Shown here: positions 9,651 to 17,850 of the stretch, in pieces
Position numbering within the stretch: the stretch's first letter is position 1
Layout: the number at the start of each line of letters is the position of its first letter
Program-made: the position numbers and the translations under genes
Origin: Auraticoccus cholistanensis
GTDB lineage: Bacteria > Actinomycetota > Actinomycetes > Propionibacteriales > Propionibacteriaceae
Assembly (NCBI RefSeq): GCF_009742705.1
Contig: NZ_WPCU01000006.1
Span: forward strand, 152,015 to 199,390
Reading direction: 5' to 3'
Length of the DNA stretch: 47,376 nucleotides
The notes under the pieces: generated by a model
Seen by the model: only the letters and a program-made list of their open reading frames with translations
Databases searched by the model: none
What the model was told of the DNA's origin: nothing

Positions 9651-9980
9651 TCAGACGTCCGGGTCGTCCATCAGCTCCCGCACCTGCTGCGGGCAGCGGC
9701 AGGCCCGGGCGAGATCGGCCGCCCACCTCAGCGCCTCCTCACGCGAGGCCACCTCGAGGACCGAGAACCCGCCGAGGTGACCGCGGGTCGTGGCGTCGGT
9801 GACCGAGCCGTCGGTGGCCACGACGGCCACCGTGTGCCCCAGCACGCCGCCACCGGTCACCCACACGCCGGCGTCCTTCGCCCGCGCCACCACCTCGTGG
9901 GAGTCCCGGCTCACGTCGGGCAGGTCCTCCTCGGGGAAGGTCATGTCGCCGTCGTCGAACGAGATCAGGTACCGCGTCAT
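9651..9980 (-). CDS. YciI-like (DGPF) domain protein
   Basis: A 109-residue single-domain protein that looks like the YciI/DGPF superfamily, small ferredoxin-like-fold proteins often found near ECF sigma factors. It begins MTRYLISFDDGDMTF, and has VVARAKDAGVWVTGGGVLG and GGFSVLEVASREEALRWA, the usual region where such proteins carry GGF-x-V-x-V-x-S-x-E-E-A. It is convergent with the DedA-like gene, leaving one base between stop codons. No sigma factor is nearby. Specific role unknown. Confidence 0.75.
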   Translation of the reverse strand: MTRYLISFDDGDMTFPEEDLPDVSRDSHEVVARAKDAGVWVTGGGVLGHTVAVVATDGSVTDATTRGHLGGFSVLEVASREEALRWAADLARACRCPQQVRELMDDPDV

Positions 9981-10059
9981 CGCTCCTCCTGCTCCGGGCC
10001 CCGGGTGCGGCCCTCTGCCAGGTTCGACTCCGCCCGGGCCCGGAACTGAGCGCGGGTGG

Positions 10060-10884
10060 TCAGACCAGCGTGCCGACGTGGTGGCGTCCGATGGGGATCA
10101 TCAGCGGCTTGCCCGAGACCGGGTCGGTCATCACCGTGCTGGGCAGCCCGAAGACGTCCTGCACGAGCTCGGGGGTGAGCACCTCGGCGGGGCTGCCGCA
10201 GGCGTACAGCCGGCCCTGCGAGAGCGCGACCAGGTGGTCGGCGTAGCGGGCCGCCAGGTTGAGGTCGTGCAGCACCATCACGATCGTCGTGCCCGCGGAG
10301 CGGTTGAGGTCGGTCAGCAGGTCCAGCACCTCGACCTGGTGGCTGACGTCGAGGAAGGTGGTGGGCTCGTCGAGCAGCAGCACCTCGGTCTGCTGGGCCA
10401 GCGCCATCGCGATCCAGACCCGCTGCCGCTGGCCGCCGGACAGCTCGTCGACGGCCCGGTCGACCAGCTCGACGGTGTCGGTGGCCTCCAGCGCCGCGGC
10501 GACGGCTCGGTCGTCCTCGGCGCTCCAGCGGGCGAGCACGCGCTGGTGCGGGTGGCGTCCCCGGCCGACCAGGTCGGCCACGGTGATGCCCTCGGGGGCG
10601 ATGGGGGACTGCGGCAGCACGCCGAGCCGGCGGGCCAGCTGCTTGGCGGGGATGGAGTGCACGGCCCGGCCGTCGAGCAGGACGTGCCCGGTGCGCGGGC
10701 TGAGCAGCCGCGACATCGAACGCAGCAGCGTCGACTTGCCGCAGGCGTTGGGGCCCACGACGGCCGTCATGCGGCCGGCGGGGATCTCCAGGTCCAGCGA
10801 GTGGACGACCGCCTCGTCGCCGTAGCCGAGGGTGAGGTCCTCGATGCGCAGGCCCGGGCGGGGCCGGTCGGGAGAGGGGCTCAC
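10060..10884 (-). CDS. Iron-siderophore ABC transporter, ATP-binding protein
   Basis: A 274-residue ABC ATPase of the FecE/FepC type. It has Walker A GPNACGKST, the Q-loop VLPQSPIAPEGITV, signature LSGGQRQRVWIAMAL, Walker B VLLLDEPTTFLD and the H-loop VMVLHDLNLAARY. GTG 10884 overlaps the upstream permease stop (GTGA). It is the last gene of a four-gene iron uptake operon (binding protein, two permeases, ATPase) read right to left from the IdeR-box promoter at 14120-14138. It powers import of a ferric siderophore across the membrane; the ligand is unknown. Confidence 0.95.
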   Translation of the reverse strand: MSPSPDRPRPGLRIEDLTLGYGDEAVVHSLDLEIPAGRMTAVVGPNACGKSTLLRSMSRLLSPRTGHVLLDGRAVHSIPAKQLARRLGVLPQSPIAPEGITVADLVGRGRHPHQRVLARWSAEDDRAVAAALEATDTVELVDRAVDELSGGQRQRVWIAMALAQQTEVLLLDEPTTFLDVSHQVEVLDLLTDLNRSAGTTIVMVLHDLNLAARYADHLVALSQGRLYACGSPAEVLTPELVQDVFGLPSTVMTDPVSGKPLMIPIGRHHVGTLV

Positions 10885-11954
10885 AGCGTGCCTCCGGCTC
10901 GGTTGACGCGGACGATGAGGTACAGCAGGTAGGGCGCCCCCAGGATGCCGGTCACCACGCCCACCGGCAGCTTGGTGCCGAACGCGTGCTGCCCGGCGAA
11001 GTCCGCGACCAGGGTCAGCAGCGCGCCGACCAGCGAGGCCGGGACCAGCAGCGACCCGTGGGGGCCGACCACCCGGGCGGCGATGGGACCGGCGAGGAAG
11101 GCCAGGAAGGCGATCGGTCCGCAGGCGGCGGTGGCCACGCAGATGACGCCCACCGCGGCCACCAGGGTGAGCAGCCGCATCCGCTCCACGCGGACGCCGA
11201 GGGAGGAGGCGGCGTCGTCACCGAGCCGGGACGCCGCCAGGTCGCGGTCCTGCACGAGCACGAGCGTGCCGAGCACGACGAGGGTGAGCAGCACGGGCAC
11301 GGCGTCGGACCAGCGGGCGCCGTTGAGGCTGCCGGTGAGCCAGCGCAGCGCACCGGCGATCTCGACGTCCGTGGCCCGTTCGAGCTGCCAGGCGACCACG
11401 CTCTGCATCAGGTAGGCCGCCCCGATCCCGATCAGCACCAGCCGGGTGCCGGCCACCCGGCCACGGCGGTAGGCCAGCAGGTAGATGGCCAGCGCGACGG
11501 CCAGCCCGGCCGCCACCGCCAGGACCGAGACGCCGGCGCCGCTCAGCCCGAAGGAGACGATGGCCACCGCCGCGGCCGCGCTGGCGCCCTCGGTGACGCC
11601 GATGACGTCCGGGCTGGCCAGCGGGTTGCGCAGCAAGGTCTGGAACGTCACCCCGGCGAGGCCGAAGCTGAGCCCGACCAGCAGCGCCAGGCTGGCGCGG
11701 GGCAGCCGGAGGCGGCCGACGGTGAACTCCGCACCGGGGACGTCCTGCCCCAGCACGACCCGCAGCACCTCGAGCGGGGTGTACACGGTGGGGCCGAGCG
11801 CCAGGCTGGCGACGAAGGCCAGCAGCACCAGCACCGCGAGCACGCCGACCACCACCCGGCGCCGGCGGGAGCGGCGGCGGCGACCGGCGCGGACCCGGTC
11901 GACGGTGTCCTGCCGGGGCGCGGTCGCCGGCGGTGGGGCGGCGAGGGCGGTCAC
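10881..11954 (-). CDS. Iron-siderophore ABC transporter permease (FecCD family), second
   Basis: A 357-residue FecCD-family permease with an Arg-rich N-terminal tail followed by about nine to ten membrane segments. Family blocks are RLPRASLALLVGLSFGLAGVTFQTLLRNPLASPDVIGVTEGAS, CGPIAFLAFLAGPIAARVVGPHGSLLVPASLVGALLTLVADFAGQ and the C-terminal LPVGVVTGILGAPYLLYLI, each seen in order. GTG 11954 overlaps the stop of the first permease. The CGPIAF coupling loop contacts the ATPase in homologues. It pairs with the 11951-12994 product as the heterodimeric channel. Confidence 0.94.
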   Translation of the reverse strand: MTALAAPPPATAPRQDTVDRVRAGRRRRSRRRRVVVGVLAVLVLLAFVASLALGPTVYTPLEVLRVVLGQDVPGAEFTVGRLRLPRASLALLVGLSFGLAGVTFQTLLRNPLASPDVIGVTEGASAAAAVAIVSFGLSGAGVSVLAVAAGLAVALAIYLLAYRRGRVAGTRLVLIGIGAAYLMQSVVAWQLERATDVEIAGALRWLTGSLNGARWSDAVPVLLTLVVLGTLVLVQDRDLAASRLGDDAASSLGVRVERMRLLTLVAAVGVICVATAACGPIAFLAFLAGPIAARVVGPHGSLLVPASLVGALLTLVADFAGQHAFGTKLPVGVVTGILGAPYLLYLIVRVNRAGGTL

Positions 11955-12994
11955 AGCTCACGCACCCGGCGCCGGCGGACCACGGCGATGAAGACCGGTG
12001 CTCCCAGGACGGCCGTCACGATGCCGACGTCGACCTCGCCGGGCGGCAGCACCACCCGGCCCAGGACGTCTCCGGCGACGAGCACGCACGCCCCGCCCAG
12101 GGCGCTGAAGGGCACCAGCCAGCGGTGGTCCACCCCGACCAGCAGCCGGCAGACGTGGGGCACCACCAGGCCGACGAAGGCGATCGGCCCGCACACGGCG
12201 GTGGTGGCCCCGCACAGCACGACCCCGCCGACGGCGGCGAGCAGCCGGGTCCGGGTGACGTGCACGCCGAGGCCGGCGGCCAGCTCGTCGCCGAGGCCCA
12301 GCAGGTCGAGCCCGCGGGCCGTGACGGCGCAGACCAGGGCGCCGACGGCCAGGAAGGGCACCAGCCGCAGCAGGCCCTCGTCGGTGGCGCCGCCGACCCC
12401 GCCGATCTGCCAGGAGACGACGTTCTCGGAGATGTCGGGGCGGGGGAGGACCACCGCGGTGACGAAGGAGGTGAGCGCGGCCGCGGTGGCGGCGCCGGCG
12501 AGGGTCAGCTTGAGCGGGGTGGCACCGCCGCGGCCGAGCGAGCCCACGAACCAGACGAACGTCGCGGCCAGCCCGGCGCCGAGGATCGCGGTCCAGATGT
12601 AGCTGGTGGGCGCGGCCAGACCGAACCAGGCGATGCCGACCACCACGGCCAGCGAGGCGCCGGTGTTGATGCCGAGGATCCCGGGGTCGGCGAGCGGGTT
12701 GCGGGTGATGCCCTGCATGACCAGGCCCGAGACCGCGAGCGCTGCGCCGGCGAGCGCGGCGAGCAGGGTCCGGGGGACCCGCTTGGCCACGGCCGCCTGG
12801 TCGAAGCCGTCGGTGGACCCGGTGGACCCGGCCCAGATGTCGGCCAGGCCGACGCCGCGCGATCCCAGGGCGATGGACCCGGCGCAGACCAGCACGAGGA
12901 CGACGGCGAGCAGGACCAGGGCGCCACCACGCACCCGCCGCGATCGCCGCAGCAGGGTGGTGGTCGGGACGGGTGCGTCGGTGGCGGTGCTCAC
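11951..12994 (-). CDS. Iron-siderophore ABC transporter permease (FecCD family), first
   Basis: A 347-residue FecCD-family permease. The blocks RVPRTLLAALAGAALAVSG, NPLADPGILGINTGAS, CGPIAFVGLVVPHVCR and VDVGIVTAVLGAPVFIAVV are in the family order, with about ten hydrophobic segments. It starts at GTG 12994, ten bases after the binding-protein gene stop. Together with the second permease it forms the membrane channel for a ferric siderophore. Confidence 0.94.
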   Translation of the reverse strand: MSTATDAPVPTTTLLRRSRRVRGGALVLLAVVLVLVCAGSIALGSRGVGLADIWAGSTGSTDGFDQAAVAKRVPRTLLAALAGAALAVSGLVMQGITRNPLADPGILGINTGASLAVVVGIAWFGLAAPTSYIWTAILGAGLAATFVWFVGSLGRGGATPLKLTLAGAATAAALTSFVTAVVLPRPDISENVVSWQIGGVGGATDEGLLRLVPFLAVGALVCAVTARGLDLLGLGDELAAGLGVHVTRTRLLAAVGGVVLCGATTAVCGPIAFVGLVVPHVCRLLVGVDHRWLVPFSALGGACVLVAGDVLGRVVLPPGEVDVGIVTAVLGAPVFIAVVRRRRVREL

Positions 12995-13004
12995 GCGGTG
13001 CGGC

Positions 13005-14039
13005 TCACTGGTCCGCGGTGCGGGAGACGGCCTCGGCCAGCAGGGCGGTGTAGTCCTCGATCAGGTAGGGGATCGAGAGCGCGGTCGGGTTGGCCGCGGT
13101 GCCGATCGGCTGGGTGCCGTCGAGGTTGACGATCGCGTCGTTCTCGACCGCCGGCAGCTGGGAGAGCACCGGGTCGCCCTTGAGGGCGTCGACCAGCTCC
13201 TGGCCGCCGTAGGTGACGATGACGTCGACGTCGGCCAGCTCGTCGGCCCGCTCGGTGCTGATCGAGCCGGAGTAGCTGCCCGAGTCGCCGGAGGCCTCCA
13301 CGATGCTGGGCGCGGTCTGCATGCCGAGGTCGTCGAAGTACTGGCTGCGGGTGTCGGCGGCGCTGTAGAAGTTGATCTCGCTCAGGTCGGTGGGGTCGAC
13401 GTGGGTCATGAACATGCCGTTCGCACCCTCGAGCTGGGGGTGCTGGGCGGCGGCGTCGGCGATGGTCTGCTCGAGCTCGGCGACGAGCTGCTGGCCCTCC
13501 TCCTCCATGCCCAGGCCCTTGGCGTTGATGGCGATGGAGTCGCGCCAGGCGGTCGCCCAGGGGTCGTCGGGGTAGGCCACCACGGGCGCGATCTCGCTCA
13601 GCGTCGCGTAGTCCTCCGGCGTCATGCCGGAGTATCCGGCCAGGATGACGTCGGGGTCGGTGCCGGCGACGGCCTCGAAGTCGTAGCCGTCGGTCTCGTC
13701 GAACAGCACCGGGGTCTCCCCGCCCAGCTCGGCCAGCTTCTCCTCCGTCCAGGGCTGGATGCCGTCGCCGTCGTCGTCGCCCCACGTCATCTTGGCCATG
13801 CCGACCGGCACGATGCCCAGCGCGAGCGGCACCTCCTGGTTGGCGAAGTCGACCGTGGCCACGCGCTCGGGCCTGGTCTCGACCACCGTGGTGCCGAGCG
13901 CGTGCTCGATGGTGACGGGGGTCCAGTCGTCGGCCGGGGCCGCCGGCTGCTCGGAGGTCTCGGGGGCGGTACCGCCGCAGGCGGACAGCGCCAGGGTGGC
14001 GGCGGCCAGGGCCGCCACGAGGACGCGGGAGGAAGGCAC
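13005..14039 (-). CDS. Iron-siderophore substrate-binding lipoprotein
   Basis: A 344-residue lipoprotein of the periplasmic-binding FhuD/FepB-like family. The signal peptide VPSSRVLVAALAAATLALSAC ends in an LSAC lipobox, placing a lipidated cysteine at about residue 20. Mature parts include RPERVATVDFANQEVPLALG, a DPDVILAGYSGMTPE loop and a C-terminal helix, all typical of class III metal-siderophore receptors. GTG 14039 is chosen because it begins the signal peptide; the in-frame ATG at 14136 lies on top of the promoter and IdeR box. As first gene of the operon it is iron-repressed. Confidence 0.93.
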   Translation of the reverse strand: MPSSRVLVAALAAATLALSACGGTAPETSEQPAAPADDWTPVTIEHALGTTVVETRPERVATVDFANQEVPLALGIVPVGMAKMTWGDDDGDGIQPWTEEKLAELGGETPVLFDETDGYDFEAVAGTDPDVILAGYSGMTPEDYATLSEIAPVVAYPDDPWATAWRDSIAINAKGLGMEEEGQQLVAELEQTIADAAAQHPQLEGANGMFMTHVDPTDLSEINFYSAADTRSQYFDDLGMQTAPSIVEASGDSGSYSGSISTERADELADVDVIVTYGGQELVDALKGDPVLSQLPAVENDAIVNLDGTQPIGTAANPTALSIPYLIEDYTALLAEAVSRTADQ

Positions 14040-14119
14040 GGTGGAGGGCTCGCTCTCAGGAGGACGACGGTTGGGCTGCCTCCCGAGTGACGCGGATGAG
14101 GTCCCCGAAGGAGCACCAC

Positions 14120-14144
14120 TTAGGTCAGGCTTACCTAGCATAGG
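14120..14144 (-). promoter_or_regulatory. IdeR/DtxR iron box over the promoter of the siderophore operon
   Basis: TTAGGTCAGGCTTACCTAG (14120-14138) closely matches the DtxR/IdeR operator consensus TTAGGTTAGGCTAACCTAA. On the minus strand it directly follows TATGCT (14139-14144), a good -10 element, so iron-loaded repressor would block the promoter of the uptake operon. Confidence 0.9.
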
Positions 14145-14229
14145 GAGACCTTCGTCGTGGCGGCAACCCGGCGTCCGTGGTGGCTCTCGGTGGCCGGGTG
14201 GCCGGTCGGTCCGGCACACTGGTCGGGTT

Positions 14230-14302
14230 GCCTCCGTAGCTCAGCTGGTAGAGCAGCTGTCTTGTAAACAGCAGGTCGCGGGTTCGAATCCTGTCGGGGG
14301 CT
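14230..14302 (+). tRNA. tRNA-Thr (anticodon TGT)
   Basis: A complete 73-base cloverleaf. The acceptor stem GCCTCCG pairs with CGGGGGC (one G-T pair) and the D arm is GCTC/GAGC. The anticodon stem GCTGT/ACAGC holds the loop CTTGTAA with anticodon TGT, which reads ACA threonine codons. The T arm contains TTCGAAT. No CCA is encoded. The 3' end faces a low-GC island, as tRNA genes used for integration often do. Confidence 0.93.
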
Positions 14303-14734
14303 CGCGTGCGTGCCGACCGAAAGCGGCGCTCGAATACCGCCCGCGTCTGCGCGTCCGGTGTCGGCATGGCGACGTGGTGGTGCTGCCGCGGCGTATCAGG
14401 CTCCTGCGTTGCCGCGGGGTCGACGCCCGCATCCTTGGAGTGCCCGCGCCTGGCGCCAATCCAACAGCCGGGATCAGGATCCGGTAGGAGTGTCGGCTTG
14501 GGACGGCTCGCGCGTAGACCGCCGTTGTATGCCGGCCGTCAGTAGGGGGCTGGGGGCCCGTCGGTCACCCGGGGCGTGCGCCACTCTGCCCTTTCGACGC
14601 CGAGGCCCGTTGTGGCTTCGCCTCTTGGCCCTCAAGGCGCAAGGCCGGAAGACCCAAGGGGGTCAACCGCTGTATCTTCGGCGCAGGAGTCCCGCAGCGA
14701 GTCGCTGGGTCAGCGAGAGGGGGTAGCGGCAGCC
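14303..14734. other. Non-coding stretch between tRNA-Thr and the ATPase-TIR operon
   Basis: 432 bases with no gene I can support. Composition shifts here from the surrounding very high GC to mixed. Open frames present do not resemble any protein family. The operon promoter must lie in the right half, and AGAGGGGG at 14716-14723 is the probable ribosome site of the ATPase. No copy of the tRNA 3' end is seen. Confidence 0.5.
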
Positions 14735-16231
14735 GTGAATCAAGGCATCGAAGCCACGGTTCCCTATCCTCAGCTGCTCCTGAGTATCGACTTGGGGGAT
14801 GAAGTCGCGGAGGTTGATGCGGCACTTACTGAGAGCTTCGTACAGACGACCGACTTCGACGAGTTCCTTTCCGGTCGATGTGACCTGATTACGGGGATCA
14901 AGGGAAGTGGGAAGAGCGCTCTCCTGCTTATGGGCATGAGTTCGCCGCCTCTGAAAGTCAGAATGGTGGCAGCGCAGCCTCTCCGAGGTCCCGTCATTTA
15001 CGAGACGGATTTACCAACGGCATTGAAGGGTACGGATCTAGAAGAGTATTATCTGGAGCGGTGGCTCCTGCATACAGCGCTAACGGCGGCCTACGCGACG
15101 CTGGACCTTGATAACGCCGGAGAAGTCACGGAGCTCTTGCAGCAGTGCGGACTGCCCGCCGACAGCTCAGAGTCGGAGATCTCCATCTGGGTATCCACCG
15201 GTCGTGTGATGCGGGATGTTAACACCAACAATCGTGACGTGGTGACGCGCATGCTGCGGGCCGTCGGAGACTCGCTGGACCAAGCGGACGAGACCGTCTG
15301 GGTGCTGTATGACCGATTAGACGACGTTACCTTCACTAAGCCGGAGGACGAACAGACGATCCTAAGAGGACTGCTTCGGGCCCACATTTACCTGTCCAGA
15401 GCCAGTCGACGGGTACGGTCGAAGCTTTTTCTCCGTAGCGACATCCTTGATAGGGCAACCTTGAGGGACGGGTTGCGAAATCTGGATAAGGTGCCGACGC
15501 TGCGCCTGAACATGAATGCTCGAGACATTAGCCAGCTGATTGCCAGACGGTTCATGCGATCAGGAGTTTTTCGTGCATACTTCGGCTTGCAGGCCGCCAT
15601 TCCTGGGTTGTCCAGCGATAGTGAGTTGAAGGAAGTGATGAGACTTATCCTTCCGGATAAGCGGAATCGCAATGTCAGGGCCAAGCCGAACTTGCAGGAT
15701 CTGTATGGGCGATACTTCTTCGATACCACTGACGGTTCTTGTCGATATTCTGCTAGAAATGTGCTGGCCTACATAAGGATGGCAATCGTGCAGCAACGGA
15801 GGTTGTGCGAGGATCGTCATCTAGAATTCGTGCCGTCCCACGGCCCAATCCTTTCGCCTAAAGCGCTGCACGCGGCATGGATGCAACTGAGCGAGAATCG
15901 CCTGCACTCGTATGTTTATGCGGAGTTCCCCGCTATTCGTGGTTTCGTCGAACGACTCGAGTATGGGCCCTGGCAGTACCGGAGTCTGGAGCAACTAGGT
16001 CACCGGTTCTTCCAAGACGAAGCGACTATCAAGGATTTGCGTACTATTGTCGAGATGCTGAAGTACTGCGGGGTTCTCGGCGAGGCGGGTGGAAAGTTTC
16101 AAGTTGGACGCGTTTATCGCGCCGCGCTGCGTTGTCAACAAGAACCGTCACGACGCACCTCGCCGAGGCGGTCGGGGCCGGAACGTCAACGTCAGGAAAG
16201 CCAGCGTTTGTACCAGGCGCAGAGGCAGTGA
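14735..16231 (+). CDS. P-loop ATPase, Sll1717-like family (candidate defence sensor)
   Basis: A 498-residue ATPase starting at GTG 14735. The N-terminal SIDLGDEVAEVDAALTESFV leads into the Walker A loop GIKGSGKS (residues 54-61). Walker B is VWVLYDRLDD (188-197). LFLRSDI (231-237) and the LRLNMNARDISQLIARRF stretch follow, matching the order seen in P-loop ATPases of the Sll1717 family. The C-terminal part (KFQVGRVYRAAL) looks like a winged-helix end, then a basic tail. Base composition and codon use are clearly less GC-rich than neighbours. The TIR-like gene follows after five bases. Role as a sensor or switch controlling the TIR protein is inference from the pairing. Confidence 0.8.
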   Translation: MNQGIEATVPYPQLLLSIDLGDEVAEVDAALTESFVQTTDFDEFLSGRCDLITGIKGSGKSALLLMGMSSPPLKVRMVAAQPLRGPVIYETDLPTALKGTDLEEYYLERWLLHTALTAAYATLDLDNAGEVTELLQQCGLPADSSESEISIWVSTGRVMRDVNTNNRDVVTRMLRAVGDSLDQADETVWVLYDRLDDVTFTKPEDEQTILRGLLRAHIYLSRASRRVRSKLFLRSDILDRATLRDGLRNLDKVPTLRLNMNARDISQLIARRFMRSGVFRAYFGLQAAIPGLSSDSELKEVMRLILPDKRNRNVRAKPNLQDLYGRYFFDTTDGSCRYSARNVLAYIRMAIVQQRRLCEDRHLEFVPSHGPILSPKALHAAWMQLSENRLHSYVYAEFPAIRGFVERLEYGPWQYRSLEQLGHRFFQDEATIKDLRTIVEMLKYCGVLGEAGGKFQVGRVYRAALRCQQEPSRRTSPRRSGPERQRQESQRLYQAQRQ

Positions 16232-16236
16232 GGCCA

Positions 16237-17091
16237 ATGAGTGCGGGTTTTTTTCACCTCCGTGTTCAGGTGGGTCAGAGCGAACCCATTGTACGTGTCG
16301 ACTTGTCGGAGGAGGCATTGCTTTCCGACGCCGCTCTGAACAGTCGTCCAGGCATCGGTTCGGGCGAGGTCGTGTACCAATTGTCGCAACTGATAATTCT
16401 GCGCACAGAGGTTCCATTCAGTGAGGCCGTGCAAAACACCCGGGCGTTCCGTGGGGGAGAAGGTAATGACCGAAACGAGAACTTCCTCCTCCTGGCTCAG
16501 TTCGCGCAAGACGTGACCACCAAGTTCATCAACCGGTTTCGAGCCCCTCGAGGAGCAGGGAGGGTTACCATGAGTCGCGATCCGAAAGCAGTTTTTGTCG
16601 TCCATGGGAGGGAAGCTCGGTCGGCGTCACACCTGAAGGCTCTGCTGGAACGGATGCAGTTGCGGGTTATCGAATGGGAGCAGGCTGTCGCAATAACCGG
16701 CGATCCGTCTCCGTATATCGGGGACGTCATCGTAGCGGGTATGAACGCTGCCGGTGCGACGCTGGTGCTATTCACGCCCGATGACGAGGTCCGGTTGCGC
16801 CCAGAACTCGTTGAGCCTCAAGATGGACCGAATGAATCGGACTATCAGTATCAGGCGCGGGCGAACGTGATTTACGAGGCGGGTATGGCTAACGGGTTGG
16901 ATGCGAGAGCGACGCTCATGGTTGAGGTGGGCAAGCTTAAATCTTTCAGTGACATTTCTGGCCGTCATGTTGTGCGTTATGACGGGTCGCCAACTGCGCG
17001 GAATACTATAGCGGAGCGACTGCGTGCCTGTGGTGCGCATGCGGTTACAACCGGCAGCCGGTGGCTCGAGCTGCCCTTCTTGGCGTCCTAG
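16237..17091 (+). CDS. TIR-like nucleotide-binding effector protein
   Basis: A 284-residue protein. Residues 1-110 are an unrecognised N-terminal domain. Residues 117-265 match the TIR-like family to which TIR domains of some CBASS (Cap12) and Pycsar effectors belong. Visible are VFVVHGREARSASHLKALLE (119-138), VIEWEQA, GATLVLFTPDDEVRLR, and ANVIYEAGMANGL with the predicted NADase glutamate E214. The ATG at 16237 has GAGG upstream; the frame is open further back but only inside the ATPase gene. Such domains usually degrade NAD+ or bind signalling nucleotides. With the ATPase it forms a likely two-gene immune operon; NAD+ depletion on infection is inference. Confidence 0.85.
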   Translation: MSAGFFHLRVQVGQSEPIVRVDLSEEALLSDAALNSRPGIGSGEVVYQLSQLIILRTEVPFSEAVQNTRAFRGGEGNDRNENFLLLAQFAQDVTTKFINRFRAPRGAGRVTMSRDPKAVFVVHGREARSASHLKALLERMQLRVIEWEQAVAITGDPSPYIGDVIVAGMNAAGATLVLFTPDDEVRLRPELVEPQDGPNESDYQYQARANVIYEAGMANGLDARATLMVEVGKLKSFSDISGRHVVRYDGSPTARNTIAERLRACGAHAVTTGSRWLELPFLAS

Positions 17092-17296
17092 AGGTTATCG
17101 CTAACTTCGGCAGGTCTGAGACTCGAGTCGCGCACCTCCACGTGGTGATGAATTGGACCGCAACGTTTGCGTTTCTTGGATTCTTGACTCGTCCGGCGTA
17201 ACGACGTGACAGCAGTCATCAGGACGCCTGGGACGATCCCCCTGCAGCGGTACTCGGCTTCCATGCGAAGCCGGGACTGGTAATCAACGCACTTAG

Positions 17297-17806
17297 CTAT
17301 CGCGTCCGTGCAGTGGTCGGTCGGAGTCGGTGTTGGTGAGCCACTCTTGCGCGTTGATTGGTGTCCGCCAGGTCGCCGGCCCTGATCAGGTCGGCCAGCA
17401 CCCCGTTGAGAGCGGCCAGCTGCTCGGCGTCCATGCCCAGACGCGCCAGCATGGTCGGCGGGATGTCGAGGGCCTGCTCGCGCAGCGCGCGTCCCCGCTC
17501 CGTCAGCACCAGCCGCAGCGCCCGGTCGTCGTCGGGGTCGCGTTCGCGCACGAGGTAGCCGAGCGACTCCAGCCGCTTGACCATCGGCGAGAGCGTGGGA
17601 GGCTCCTGGTGCACCAGGGTGCTGAGCCCCGCGAGGGTGAGCGGGCCGTGCTGCCACAGGGCGAGCATCACCAGGTACTGCGGGTGGGTCAGCCCCAGCG
17701 GCTCGAGCACCGGGCGGTAGAGCGCGATCACGCGTCGCGACGCCACCGCGAGCGCGAAGCAGACCTGTGCCTCGAGCGCCAGCAGGTCCTCGCCGTCCTC
17801 GGCCAC
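17297..17806 (-). CDS. MarR-family transcriptional regulator
   Basis: A 169-residue winged-helix regulator. Helices and wing are visible in RPVLEPLGLTHPQYLVMLAL, LTLAGLSTLVHQEPPTLSPMVKRLESLGYLVRERDPDDDRALRLVLTERG in sequence order. GTG 17806 follows GGGAGG; the longer frame would cover the promoter. The last 20 or so residues (after DLIRAGDLA) lie in lower-GC sequence at the edge of the island and look unlike a normal MarR end, so the original C-terminus may have been replaced. It diverges from a 61-residue gene with an operator-like dyad between them. It is probably autoregulatory; the ligand is unknown. Confidence 0.88.
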   Translation of the reverse strand: MAEDGEDLLALEAQVCFALAVASRRVIALYRPVLEPLGLTHPQYLVMLALWQHGPLTLAGLSTLVHQEPPTLSPMVKRLESLGYLVRERDPDDDRALRLVLTERGRALREQALDIPPTMLARLGMDAEQLAALNGVLADLIRAGDLADTNQRARVAHQHRLRPTTARTR

Positions 17807-17850
17807 CTCGTCCTCCCGTCGGTCCGCCTTGCTGCTCGAACCTATAGTAG

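Noticed and set aside
14040..14136. Longer N-terminus of the siderophore-binding protein from ATG 14136
   Set aside because: That ATG lies within the -10 and IdeR box, and the signal peptide begins at GTG 14039.
15877..16236. Frame of the TIR protein open through the 3' end of the ATPase gene, suggesting a frameshifted ATPase-TIR fusion
   Set aside because: No slippery site with a following structure is seen in the overlap, and a good ATG with ribosome site exists at 16237.
16248..16254. Run of seven T near the start of the TIR-like gene as a phase-variation tract
   Set aside because: It is short for slippage switching and encodes normal residues; worth only a glance in strain comparisons.
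17092..17296. Second copy of the tRNA-Thr 3' end as an att site
   Set aside because: I compared the tail of the tRNA by eye with this stretch and found no matching block.
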